Assembly (NCBI GenBank): GCA_964030785.1
Contig: OZ034967.1
Location: 65,296,742-65,360,741, forward strand
Origin: Siderastrea siderea
Lineage: Eukaryota; Cnidaria; Anthozoa; Scleractinia; Rhizangiidae
Length of the DNA: 64,000 bases
Direction of reading: 5' to 3'
In this document: positions 11,341-22,510 of the stretch, piece after piece
Numbering within the stretch: position 1 is the stretch's first letter
How the letters are laid out: every line of letters starts with the position of its first letter
Notes under the pieces: model-generated
Told to the model about the DNA's origin: nothing
Databases searched by the model: none
What the model saw: only the letters and a program-made list of their open reading frames with translations
Program-made: the position numbers and the translations under genes

Positions 11341-14300
11341 AAAAAGATAGTTTCAAAACAATAAAATTCACGTGGATCACGTGAATCACGTGGAAGTAAC
11401 TTTGTAAGGGATATTTATTTATATGGATTTTCTCTGATCACAAGAACGCACAACATTGAAACTGGAAAAATACTGAGAAACAAATTAATTAAACGCAAAG
11501 CAAAGTACTAATTCTAATAGCTCTCTTTATAATAAATGATCAGACTGAAGCACTTCATTCACGGACTCGAGTTAAAGCCACCTTGTACAACATAATAAAT
11601 CGGTACATCAAGGTCACACACAAGGATTTTATCCGCAGACTCAACAGCTAGAACAATCTACATCTACAGTAACAGAAGAGGGAACTGCTTAATAACTTTA
11701 ATTTAGATGGCCAAAAAAACAGGATTTTTTCTCAAGAAAAAATAGAACTGCCTTGAGCAGCAAAATAAACATGTACCGTAGTGAAGTACCGTTCAATAGC
11801 TTTCATCGGAGTGGTAACACTTCAGGATTTCAGAGTCATAGGCTAGAACTACCTTGTACAGCATAACAAACAATATAAATTTACCACGCGAGAGTACTGC
11901 TCAGTCGCTTGCACTTAAATGCAGAAGACTATGGTGTGCTGGTACGAAACGCTGTAAAGGACGCTATACAGAGCTGCAGAAGTCGGAACGCCATTGCATA
12001 GGATGCAAGACTGGCAAGCGTGGAGGAAGAACTGGAGTTCTTAGCGGTTGAATTGAAACGAACAGACGTGCTGGTTCAGGGCTCAGAAAGCTAACATACA
12101 GTTAGCTTTATCGCTTCAATGACAAATAAATATAATCCAAAAATCACTAAGGTTCGCGAGAGATTACTTCGTTTAATCAGCTTAACCGTTTCACTCCGAG
12201 AGTCAGTTATGCAGACAATTAACGTGTTCTAACTTTTAAGTCTGTTGATGAAATCCTATAATGTTACCATTCAAATGAAACCTCTTCAACAGTACTTTCA
12301 CACGGTACTATTTAATATAAATTAAAGTATTTTACAATATAAAATCTAAAATTTGTCTTGAATTTTGATTTTAAGCACTCTTGCATGGGAGTAAAAGGGT
12401 TACTGTATCGGCCCACGCTAAAACGTGCGTGGAACTTTTCACGTGCCAGTAATATCTATTTAATGGGTAAATTATAGTTTAGCTGTCCGAACAAAGTGCA
12501 GAACCCATAATAAACAAAGTTCAACTGACATAAAATATCTTTGTCTTGTATTTAAGCATTCTGTACAACAATTACGTACAGTACAGTTTCTTAGTAAATT
12601 GAAAGTAGGATCATTCAGTATTAAGAGTAATACATTATCAGTTTTTTCAAGCAATATTTTCAACGATGTTTGTCTTGTGTTTGTTCGGGATATGAAAAAC
12701 AGCTATTTCGACTACAAAAAACTTCACTTATAGATACAGTGTACCACGATTGCCAACGTAAAATGTATCTTCAGTTTTGCCAAGTTGTTTCCTGAATTTG
12801 GACTAACTAATTTCTTGTTAGGATGCAGTTAGGCAAGGGGAACATTGATACACTGCGTAGAGTAAGAGCTATCCAATCTTTTTTTAGCTTCAGTACCTCT
12901 GAAGTATCGTTGTTTCTTTAAACAAGGTAATGCCATTGAGAAGAGTAACTTGAAGTTGCTCTTCAAGTTACATGAAATGTCATGCAATATTTCTTTTTTC
13001 ATAAGAAGATTACAAACGTGCTTGCTGTTAAAGCAACAACTTGAAACGCGATCGCGACTGAGGGATGTTTTATGTTGGGAATCCAAACACTACGGAATAT
13101 AACAGAACTCTATTTGTAGTGAAATGTGAGCAAGATCGCTTCAGTATCGCTGGGTTGATGTCTATGCAAAATATCTAACAAATTGTTTGAAAGATTGTTT
13201 TGTTACATATTCAGCATTTTTGTGTTTAATTGCTACTGGGCGTTGTACCATAAGAAAAAAAGGCTGAGCTGCCGAATACGAATTGACTGTTGTCAATGTT
13301 ATGACGACAAGCTTGTCAGTTACAATACTATAGTACAATATTTATTTACCTATGTTACACTTAAGAATTTACATGAAATAAAAACAACCAAAATGACATA
13401 TATAGGCCCGTACTTGTAAAATACATCAGCAACATCAAATCACTTAAAGATGATAACCTAGATAGAAAGAACTAGTTAGTCAAATATTCTACCGACTTAC
13501 GAGAAAGAATATTAGAAAATAAGGTAACATGTTACATCAGATCTTTTTTAGATATGTTGTACTTAAGCGTTGTCAGGTTGGAAACTGACATGCATGGCGA
13601 CCATACAAACTCAAGACAGTACGAAGAAGCAGAATGTCACCAGTTTTCTTCAAACGACTCTCAATATATTATGTCTCAACTTTTATTCATTGAATCTAAA
13701 ATATTGAAATGCAAATGTAGCGCTTTGTGGGACATCCAAGCATGGACAAAAACTCACAGTTCGGCTGTCATTTATGCTTACACAGAGAAGGCGGACATTG
13801 CCATTAATATTTGCCAAAAGTTCCTTTTTAAAAGCAAATAAACTAAAAGAATATCTTTGTTGAATAGTAAGTTTAGATTCAAAGGACCGATATCTAACAA
13901 TGTGAAAACGCCTTCCTTTTCCGCGGATTGTAAACATAAAATAAAAAACAATGATTATTTGACCTTCAAACAAAAATCCGACAATTTTAGTTACTCATAC
14001 ATCAAGACAAAAGCTTAGTGATTAAAAATCAACGTTATCTTACCAAGACAAGGACTGCTTTTAAGTTTTCTAGAATTAATAATTCTGGTTACTTAGTTGT
14101 TGCTCTGGCACGTATCACGTCTCATTTCAATATATTTCGGAATCACTCTCTCTGGGTTTTAGCAACTTCATGTCCGATTTTACATTGTCAGGGAATAGCA
14201 ACTTAATAAATAAATCTATTTATCTATCCTTTCTTGTATTACCCCTTGCATACTGTGCCGGATTAGTAACAATATTATGATGAACAGCACTAAATATAAC

Positions 14301-14357
14301 TAAGAAAAACTGTCAGGAAAACAGGAAAAGAAAAAATATTTAAGTTTTATTACTAAT
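11341..14357. other. Intergenic between two direct repeats
   Basis: No convincing gene. Short frames at 12829-13086 (minus) and 13554-13841 (plus) have no recognisable domain and no matching splice signals. Confidence 0.4.
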
Positions 14358-14636
14358 AAAAGCAACTGATAACATCACAGAGTAGATAATACGTGCCTCA
14401 AGACATTCACTTGAAGAGTAAACCTCTCTGTCCATTTTAACTGTAACAAAAAACCGAAGAAGACTTGGTCGAGCGATCGAAATATTTGTTCAAACAAACT
14501 GGAGCACTTTCTCACGCCCAGTCTACCTTCTGTCGCCTCTAGAGTGTTTGCTGATTGTAATCTAAGATGTTTTCGTGGGCGTAGTAAACATTTTTTACGT
14601 TTTGCAGTTCAGATATATTTTGGCAATGGTTAAAAA
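14358..14636. repeat. Dispersed direct repeat, copy 2
   Basis: Direct-orientation partner of 11046-11340, diverged by substitutions and small indels. The conserved core lies around 14510-14545. Confidence 0.6.
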
Positions 14637-15284
14637 AACCGAACTTGAAAGCCATTAAATTTAGTGTTTAAAGTTGCTATATCAGCTGCACGTATGCCTA
14701 AATCAGTTTCGCTAGGAAAAAGGAATGAAGGGCTCAGTGTTCATAAAGCGAAATGATAAGAACTACATGCATGTAAAGCCGACATATTGAGTAGTTTCTT
14801 TGAAGGGCTGTACATTCAATTAACGTAACTTTGAAACAACAGCTTAATCATTATTTTCTTCACATTGTTAGGTCTATTTGTAATAGTATGGGAAAGCATA
14901 TCAGCGTTTTCGATGAAGATTAAACATACCCAAAAACATAGCTAATCAGTACGGAAGAATGACCTTTCTCCATATAAGATTTAGTTTAAAAAAATGACGA
15001 TCGTTTCAAAAGAGGAGAATTAAGGGTGAAAAATATTATACTGCACCTGAAAAGGGTTCATGTTCAATGTTATTTCTTAAAGGCATTGGCAACTCATCAA
15101 ATTTCTTTTTTATTTGTTTTCAGCAAAATAGTCATGTGTCATGTCACGTGACCAACGAATACGCATAATGCCCTTAAAAATGTTAAGGACTATCAGTGAA
15201 TGAAGGTCTAGTCGGTCTATTCTTGTGAACTTTTTCCTTGGTTCCGCTGACCTGAGTGCTGAAGGCTTGCGTATATGTTTGGTT

Positions 15285-15925
15285 TCTCAGCGGTCAAACG
15301 CAGGAAGCGCGCGCAGTTCCCACCATAATTTTACAAAAGAAAATACAGACAAATGTCGAAAAGTTTCACTTTAACCGCGAAAACGTAACGCCATTTCTCC
15401 AAACTTATAAATAAGTTTTTTACTTTGAGCGTGTTTTCAGAGTGAAGTAACTGGCATCCACAAATTTTATCGGCGCGAAATTTTGTTTAACGGGATGTTT
15501 TATGCATCGTTTTCATACGAACTTCGCGCTCCGTGAAAGTCTGAACTGATTCAAACTTCAAGGCTCTGAAAAACCGGAAGAGACGTTTTTTTGTGTTTGA
15601 CCGCTGTAAAAGGTTTGGTAGGTTGTTGGTTCAAAGCAAACAAATACAAAAAAAGCCTGAGCCTTAAAGTTTGAAATCAGTTCAAATGTTTACGAGCGCG
15701 AAGTCAGTCGTAAGAAAACGATGCAACACATGTCCCGGCAAACCGAATTTCACGCCGGCAAAACTTATGCATGACAGTTACTTCATTTTGAACATAAAGT
15801 CAACGTAAAAAGCTCCAGCTTTCAGTGTAGTTAAAGTGAAACTTTTCACATTTGTCTGTATTTTGTTTGTAAATTGTGGCGGCAGCTGGGCACGCGTCGT
15901 GCCTTTGACCCTTGTAAAGGTTTTA
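15285..15925. mobile_element. Fold-back element with long inverted arms
   Basis: The left arm (about 15285-15570) and right arm (about 15640-15925) are diverged reverse complements over most of their length. For example, AATACAGACAAATGT followed by AAAGTTTCACTTTAA on the left is mirrored near 15830-15865. The spacer is only about 70 bp. No transposase is present. Target-site duplications are not clear. A non-autonomous fold-back transposon is the simplest reading. Confidence 0.6.
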
Positions 15926-16184
15926 GGGGGTAGTAGATAGGTGGCTTTAACGAAGTAACCAAAGTGGCGGCTTTCTTGGCGGGGTGAACATCAAAACCGA
16001 GGACATCGAGAACCTCAAAAGCGATGAGCTGATTTTTCGTGTTTGGTGAGTGAGTGGCTTCATGATCGCAAAAGAAGATGGAAAGTTTTTCTCCTTTCTT
16101 GATGAAACCCATTACTTTCAGGGCTTCAATGCTTCTATTTCCCAGTCCATATAAAGGGAACGAAATGAGATAAACACAAAGCAT
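15846..16184 (-). CDS. Hypothetical ORF overlapping the fold-back arm
   Basis: A 112-codon frame starts at a true ATG at 16184 on the minus strand. The middle is gene-like in composition, with a Cys-Asp-His-Glu stretch near residues 39-42 and a Lys/Pro/Tyr-rich segment after residue 75. Its last 25 codons run into the right arm of the fold-back element, so the C-terminus would be transposon-derived. I do not recognise a family. It could be the 3' exon of an unseen gene, a transposase remnant, or a chance frame. Confidence 0.27.
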   Translation of the reverse strand: MLCVYLISFPLYGLGNRSIEALKVMGFIKKGEKLSIFFCDHEATHSPNTKNQLIAFEVLDVLGFDVHPAKKAATLVTSLKPPIYYPLKPLQGSKARRVPSCRHNLQTKYRQM

Positions 16185-17471
16185 TCACGAAGTGGCTCAT
16201 AATCATATTGATTTACTTGGCAAAACAGGATATTAAGGTTAAAAAAAGGAAAATATAACACCGAGCAATTGGAACTTTTATAGCATTAATTCTGTCAGTC
16301 AGTTATGGACATTTCAAGTAATATTGGTGAAATGATAAACACAGAAAAGGAAGAGTAGGAATTTAATGAAATACGTTCTTACTGATTGCAAGTAGCCAGA
16401 CAGTATATGCTGTTGTTTGATGCAGTGTCGATCAAAATTCAAATGCATGATGGGTCGATCAAAATTCTTCTATTGATGCGTGCTTAATTAAGTATGAACC
16501 ATCCCACCCAGTAAATCTAATTTTGCTTCCGTCAACTATTTCATTACGAGTTATTACACAACCGAAGATATGAAAAACTCACAGGAGGTAAACTAAACTC
16601 TGCTGTTCTATCATTTTATGCTGCATATATATAAAAAAAATGATTGACTTATTCACATGTTCACAGCTTGACATTCTTTGCTGAAACAAAGCTGGGTAGC
16701 CGGAGTTCTCTGCAGTGAAAAGGAAGTTGACATTATTTATTTTGTGTTTTTCATTAAAAACCAAAAAGACACAATTTTTTGCGAGAAAAACTACCGGTGT
16801 TTTAAAATTGTATCCAGAAATGAAAGAACTGTTTTTTTGTAAATTCTTTTTGCGAGCCATTGATCTGATCACATGCGGCGTTTCAAACAATACAGGAATC
16901 AGACATGATGGCTTTGTGAGTGATCCCCGCTTTCAAAGGAAGCATGCTGTGATACAGCTAGTTCATCGCTGACACATCCTTGACATCACCAACTGCTTTT
17001 CATCCTCAGATTAACTGAATACGAATCCGTTGCAATGGAGTCAAGAGGAAATATCAGAAACTCAAAATGGAAAATTTGTGTCTATGATGTGTATGTTTCT
17101 GAGCTGCTTAAAACCGTGGTGAAAAAAAAATTGTTAGTTTTGCCGGAAAAACAGCAATAGTTACGCGTTATTTTAAAGGCTGCTAGTACATAGGTTGAAG
17201 TAAAAATTTTCCATGTTGTTTTCTTCTGTTATTATTCTAAATAATGTTAAGTTGTTCACGCCTTTGGCCATTTCTTTTTTATTTTAAAACAACATTTGAC
17301 TACCAAGAGAAGGTAAAAGTTTACGCCAAATAAAAGCTATTGTACTTACAGTTCAAATGCTTCTGAAAATTCTTGCGATGAGTTGTTCGGACAATTGCCA
17401 GTAAAGACCTTCGCATAGAGATATGGCTTCTGTGGTTTGAATTTAATTTGTCCAGAAGCTTAGAGGCTTTG
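16185..17471. other. Intergenic up to the assembly gap
   Basis: No supported gene or repeat. Overlapping frames on both strands at 16579-16972 have no domain signature and lack splice context. Confidence 0.4.
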
Positions 17472-17671
17472 NNNNNNNNNNNNNNNNNNNNNNNNNNNNN
17501 NNNNNNNNNNNNNNNNNNNNNNNNNNNNNNNNNNNNNNNNNNNNNNNNNNNNNNNNNNNNNNNNNNNNNNNNNNNNNNNNNNNNNNNNNNNNNNNNNNNN
17601 NNNNNNNNNNNNNNNNNNNNNNNNNNNNNNNNNNNNNNNNNNNNNNNNNNNNNNNNNNNNNNNNNNNNNNN
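17472..17671. other. Assembly gap (200 N)
   Basis: Exactly 200 undetermined bases, the round length commonly used for scaffold joins. The real distance and content are unknown, so frames crossing it are artefacts. Confidence 0.99.
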
Positions 17672-18805
17672 TGACTCTAACACGTATTGGTAGTATCTAC
17701 ACTGATCTCGTGACAATTAAACGCGGAACACATCCTGAAAGAAACTGGCCAACGCAAGGCATTCGAAGTATCGTTTTGCATAACAAAACCGTGAAATCAA
17801 TAATTACAAAAACAGGTGAAACACGACAGGAAGACGTACTTGAGAGAGACGTGTTTTTCATCCGAATGCAATGTAATTGTATTTTGTTCTTTGGCTTTAA
17901 TTTTTTACGGAAGACAAAACAAACTTTTTATTATAACACGTAATTTTCATAAAAGATAACTTGGCCATATTGAAAACCCAGCGTATTCTAGCTTTGTAGT
18001 CAAATTGATGGGATTAATTTAACTAAGATATACTAGTGTAGCACTTACTTCTCCGCTTCCGCTTTATACTTTTTCACAGCCAGACATGGCAGCAAAAGGT
18101 AAATGATTACTTTCAAGCAGCATACACAATTTTAGCCTAAGTAAATTACATTTCTCGTTAAGGATGGTAGTTTTCTCTTGTCGACGCTTGTCAAAAGTAG
18201 TCCGTTGTTTGACAAACGTACCAAATGACACCGATCTTATCTACAATGGTTACAAAATACTGCAGCAGCTTAGATGTCACAACACGTTAAAATGCACAGT
18301 TTTTTCAATATGTCAGATAAACACCTTTTATAAAAGGATGTCATGTTGCTGACGGTGTACCATAGTTAACTCCACCTCCCATGGACTTATTTGCCAATCA
18401 CTTTTTTTTGTTATTGCTGTTTTCGCAGGTATGCTGATGCTTTAGTTACTATAATCTTTTTGCTTTGCTCAAAAAATATGGCCACAAAAAATTCGCTCTC
18501 AGTACTTGTTTTTCTCTCGCTTTTGCCAAAAAGTTTCATCAATATTGTTTGGGGAATTCGATGTGTCCGCTCTTATGAAATAAAATGATGATGAAAGTAA
18601 TTTTGCTTGTTCATCGAGATCCATATACTGTCCAGCAGGTGAGGTGAATGATTTTTCTTCACAGATGAAAAAACACGTAATAGAAAAATTACAAGAGTCT
18701 GAAGAAGAATTAAACAGCTGAAAATATAGTCCAGTTTTTCATCGTGCGTACGGTTGATATCAGTACTTTTACAAAACTCTTGGCGATGGCACCAGAAAAA
18801 GACGG
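17672..18805. other. Intergenic, nothing recognised
   Basis: Short frames only; no exon, RNA gene or clear repeat. Confidence 0.4.
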
Positions 18806-19527
18806 TTAAGATTACTCCGGACCTTCGTGGGTGTCCTCTGGAAAAAAATTCGTACCCGCGCCGCTTTAAAGGAAAACACGGCAAGCTATATATCGTTGGA
18901 AAGCTTAATAAATGAAGATTTTGGAAAAAAAATATGAATTGCCCGTTTCTTCAATTTCGCAAAAGAAAATCGCAAACAACCACGAAAATGACCATGTGTC
19001 ATTCAATTGAATTAATAGGGTAACAAATCCAAGCGCATTGGCAAAATAACTGCACAGTGTTAATCACAAAGGATCAATCATCAAAAGTGTGTCAGCATTT
19101 TTCAATATTCTGACTGGTTATTTTTTAATTAATCTGTCAAGTTCGAGCAGCAAAGAATACGCGATGCGCATTGCATTAAAGATCGCCACGGGTGAAATAT
19201 TACAAATTTCAAAAATTCCCGATGCAATTTTGTTTCACAACATCTAAGGAGTGTTCAGGCCAAATTTCACAGATATCCGCCGAATTTTGATACCCTATTA
19301 ATTCATTTGTCTGATGCAATGAAGCATGGTCATTTTCGCGGTCATTTTTGCAATTTTCTTTTGCAGAATTGAAGAAACCGACAATTTATATTTTTTTTCC
19401 AAAATCTACATATATCAAGCTTTCTAACGATATATACTTTCCCGTGTTTTCTTTTAAAATAGCGCGCACACGAATTTTTTCCCGGAGGACACGGGAGGAC
19501 ACCCGCGAAGGTCCGGAGTAACCTTAA
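18806..19527. mobile_element. TTAA-flanked MITE (piggyBac-type)
   Basis: The element is bounded by TTAA at 18806-18809 and 19524-19527. Inside these the ends are inverted: GATTACTCCGGACCTTCG on the left and CGAAGGTCCGGAGTAACC on the right. The inverted similarity extends about 220 bp inward, including stretches with AAGCTTTC-like and CATGGTCATTTTCG-like words in opposite orientation. TTAA target sites are the hallmark of piggyBac insertions. There is no transposase ORF, so this is a non-autonomous relative. Confidence 0.75.
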
Positions 19528-20090
19528 AGAAAAAAAAATGTCATACTGCTAGCTACAAATGGTTAAATAGAAAACCGACCTTTGACTTTGGAATTAAAAA
19601 CTCAGGAAACAAAGATGTTTTAATAAACATTGCAATCTTTAAAAATGATAACCGAGAGACGAGAATTTTTGATAAAACTTCGTTGACGGGAAGTTTCTGT
19701 CTTTTATGGTCCAATCCGAAGACTTGCTGCCGCGTCATAGTTCCTCATTGTCCGGCGCCATAAACGTCACGTGTTTTGATTAAGATCTACATTCTAAAAA
19801 TAGTTTCCAAACAATCTTGAGCTTTTTTGATCGCTCCAAAACGTTCCTGTTTGATTTCCAGTGGGAGAAAAGAAATATTGATTTAGATATCCAGTGACAC
19901 AACTGAGAGGTAAGCTATGGTGAAAGGGTGATCGAAGATTTTGGTTCTGCATTTAATATCAAAACTGGGTGAACACATGTACAAGTATTAATTAGCGTAG
20001 CGACAAAGCGTCCGGAAATGTAAAAGTTTTAAGTGTAAAAATTACACTTTGGCTTTTCCGCGGTGTTCCCCGATTAAATCTGACCGGCTG
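19528..20090. other. Intergenic, nothing recognised
   Basis: No supported gene. The minus-strand frame at 19553-19738 is short and featureless. Confidence 0.4.
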
Positions 20091-20370
20091 GCTCTCTCTC
20101 CTCCGTAGAGGCCTCCTACAGTCGCGCCTTGACTGCACACTTGGGAAAAAGCGCGGGGGCTGGGAAGAGGGAAAAATTGAAGCGCGCGCTCCCGCTTCAC
20201 TCTTTTTTTCTTTCATTGGTGTTTACTAATTGGTGTTTACTAACAGGAGCCTCCCGTCGTTCCCCGCGCTCCCGTTTTCTCTCTCCAGCGCTCCCGCTTC
20301 ACTCTTTTTTTCTTTCATTGGTGTTTACTAATTGGTGTTTACTAACAGGAGCCTCTGCGGAGGAGAGAGC
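20091..20370. mobile_element. MITE with GCTCTCTCCTCCG-type ends
   Basis: The ends are inverted repeats of about 25 bp (left at 20091, right ending at 20370) built on CTCTCCTCCGYAGAGG. A second member of the same family lies at 38003-38185 in the opposite orientation. This copy carries an internal direct duplication: the block containing GCGCTCCCGCTTCACTC and GGTGTTTACTAATTGG occurs twice (about 20185-20255 and 20288-20355). Imperfect 7-8-bp CCGGCTGG-like words flank it, which would suit a hAT element. Confidence 0.65.
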
Positions 20371-21092
20371 CCGCTGGCTTGAAATGAATCAAAATTATCG
20401 CGAAAATGAATCAGTGACAAAGAAATGATCTGTCCCTTGAAAGAGCATATCAGAATTAGTGGCGTTAGCACGTTTGACAAAGTTTGGATAAATAAAGAAA
20501 GATGGTGAATTTTAAGCTCTGAAAAGAAATAAGGAAAGATGGAATATTCAGCATGTCGCGAGCGTGGGACAAAGAAAAAATCTGAGCCCCCGGCGCTGAT
20601 ATATAACAACCTTGACTGACAGATTGTTCTCAAAAATTCCACAGTTGTTTAGTGGAGAAGGCGACGTGTTATACGCTCTTTTTAGTTTATACCTCATGCA
20701 TGCATTCCTCTTCCTATCCATTTCTGAAGCTCAACTTAAGTTGTTTTAACCTGACATGTTTTTATTTTGGCCAGTATTCTGAAATCTGAGAAATACCTCT
20801 GCAAAATTGTCTTGTAAAACTCACTCCTACCACCTTGAAGGTTATGTAACAGTTTACACGAACACAGAGACATTCGAGGTCCTAGTATCCAGGTCTTCAC
20901 GTACTGTGTTCACAAACATCTTCTTAACTCCAGAAACGAGTGACTATTTTTAATATATAGATTTAGCCAAGCCTAAAAGCGGAGCCCCCCTTTTTGTTTT
21001 GTTTGTTTGTTTATTGCTTGCAGTTATTAATTTGTGAAAATACTCTCATTCAAGTCGTTAAATTAAAAAAAAAAGAAAAGAAAAAAATTCCT
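20371..21092. other. Intergenic, nothing recognised
   Basis: AT-rich, no exon-like frame. Confidence 0.4.
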
Positions 21093-21165
21093 ACCCTCGC
21101 TGAGAGTCGAACCAGGGACGTCGCATGAAGTCGGATATTAGCCCACTTGGCCATGAGCGTTCTAT
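21093..21165 (-). tRNA. tRNA-like relic (pseudo-tRNA or SINE head)
   Basis: Read on the minus strand, a TGGCCAAGTGGGC A-box-like word and a GGTTCGACTC B-box-like word are separated by about 30 bases, the spacing of an internal RNA polymerase III promoter. The T-stem and acceptor stem do not pair properly, so a functional tRNA is unlikely. It may be the decayed head of a tRNA-derived SINE. Confidence 0.3.
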
Positions 21166-21636
21166 GACACTTTCCACGTTAATTTTAATACTTATTTCTT
21201 TCTTCGTGACAAGCTGCCTATCAGCATGAAAATGCTGGTGTTTTCCCTGGCAAAATGTGTTGGGAACGCCGTAAAAACCATGGTTGTGGACAGAAAAACC
21301 AAAAAGCACTAGTCCTGCTATATTTGGCGAAAAGCTGCGAACTCAAGTGGTGTGCTGACCGAGTTCGAACAGAACCGACCAGGCAAATTTGAACTTTTTG
21401 CCTGAACTTTATCGCCTAATCTTCTTCGCCTAAATTGAACTTTTCCCCTTCCACCAAGAAGACAACTGAGTATTCTTTTGAACTTTTTTTTTTGCATTAA
21501 CAAATTTGTTTTTGACTTTTGTTGTCTCTGCTTGATTTGCTACAACGCGGGTCAACATGCGATTTCGCGCCAAAAACACATGGGATTCAGCACAGGGTTA
21601 TATCCAGTGTATGAAGTGTATTGGTAATCCTGTGGT

Positions 21637-21677
21637 GCGGACGGACGGAGGTACGTACGTACGTACGGACGGACGGT
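21637..21677. repeat. GGAC/GTAC tetranucleotide tract
   Basis: Alternating GGAC and GTAC units about 40 bp long, followed by a palindromic GGTCACGTGAC. A short microsatellite. Confidence 0.7.
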
Positions 21678-22184
21678 CACGTGACTATTACGTCACTACC
21701 AAAATTTCTTGGCAAATTTCCTTAGCACTGGAGCTCCGCTGACGCGCTAGCGCGCTGGCTCCGCTATTATAAATTAAGTGAACCAAGGACTTACTTTCTG
21801 GAACTTGATTGGGGTTCACACAGTTCACCCTCCCCTCTTAATTAGAATACCTGGACTTGTTGAATACCAGCTTCCTGTCGCCATTCAATCTTCAGAACCA
21901 TTTCAAAATGAAGCTAGTGGAAAAAAATTCGATTTCTGTCTTATAGAAAAAAACATTGACAAATGTGTTGAACTGTGATCGAAAAAGTCCGAATCTATGA
22001 ACAAATCAATGTCTTTGAACTGCTCCAATAAACCTTGTTATCTTGCATACTAAATATCAATTTTGAAAACGTTATTTTATTCTCGAATTTACAAGGATAC
22101 TTTCGTCCATGAGAAAATCCTAACTGGATTTTCACCGTCGCTGAAACGACAGTTCTATCAAACACTGCACGAGAATTTGGCGGT

Positions 22185-22510
22185 GATGATCTTTGATTCG
22201 CATCAAAGGTGTAAAAAAGTTGTACTACTGTCTTTGACAGGCGAATCAAAGGTGTTGGAGCACATTTAACATTATCTTTCACACAACGTTGACGCGCATA
22301 AAACATACCAGGCCTTTGACGCGAAGCAAAGGTCATTAAAATACCTTTGACGCACAATTGAAAGTAACTTTGCGATAGCTTTGATGCTGGTGAAAGGTGT
22401 ACTACATTTGACTCAAATCAAATACGGCCTTTGACAACTTTTGATACGCGTCAAAGGTTTAGTAAAGACAACCTTTATCACCTGTAACATGTGTCGAAGG
22501 TGAGTGTTAA
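22185..22510. promoter_or_regulatory. Cluster of CTTTGA/TCAAAGG motifs
   Basis: At least ten matches or near-matches to CTTTGAN and its complement lie within about 320 bp, several paired as small imperfect hairpins (CTTTGA...TCAAAGG). ATCAAAGG is the core of TCF/LEF binding sites. It lies 2 kb upstream of the secreted ShKT gene on the same strand. It may be an enhancer or merely a degenerate tandem repeat; I cannot tell which. Confidence 0.3.

Noticed and set aside
17321..17716. Frames spanning the N run
   Set aside because: The gap content is unknown; the translations are artefacts.
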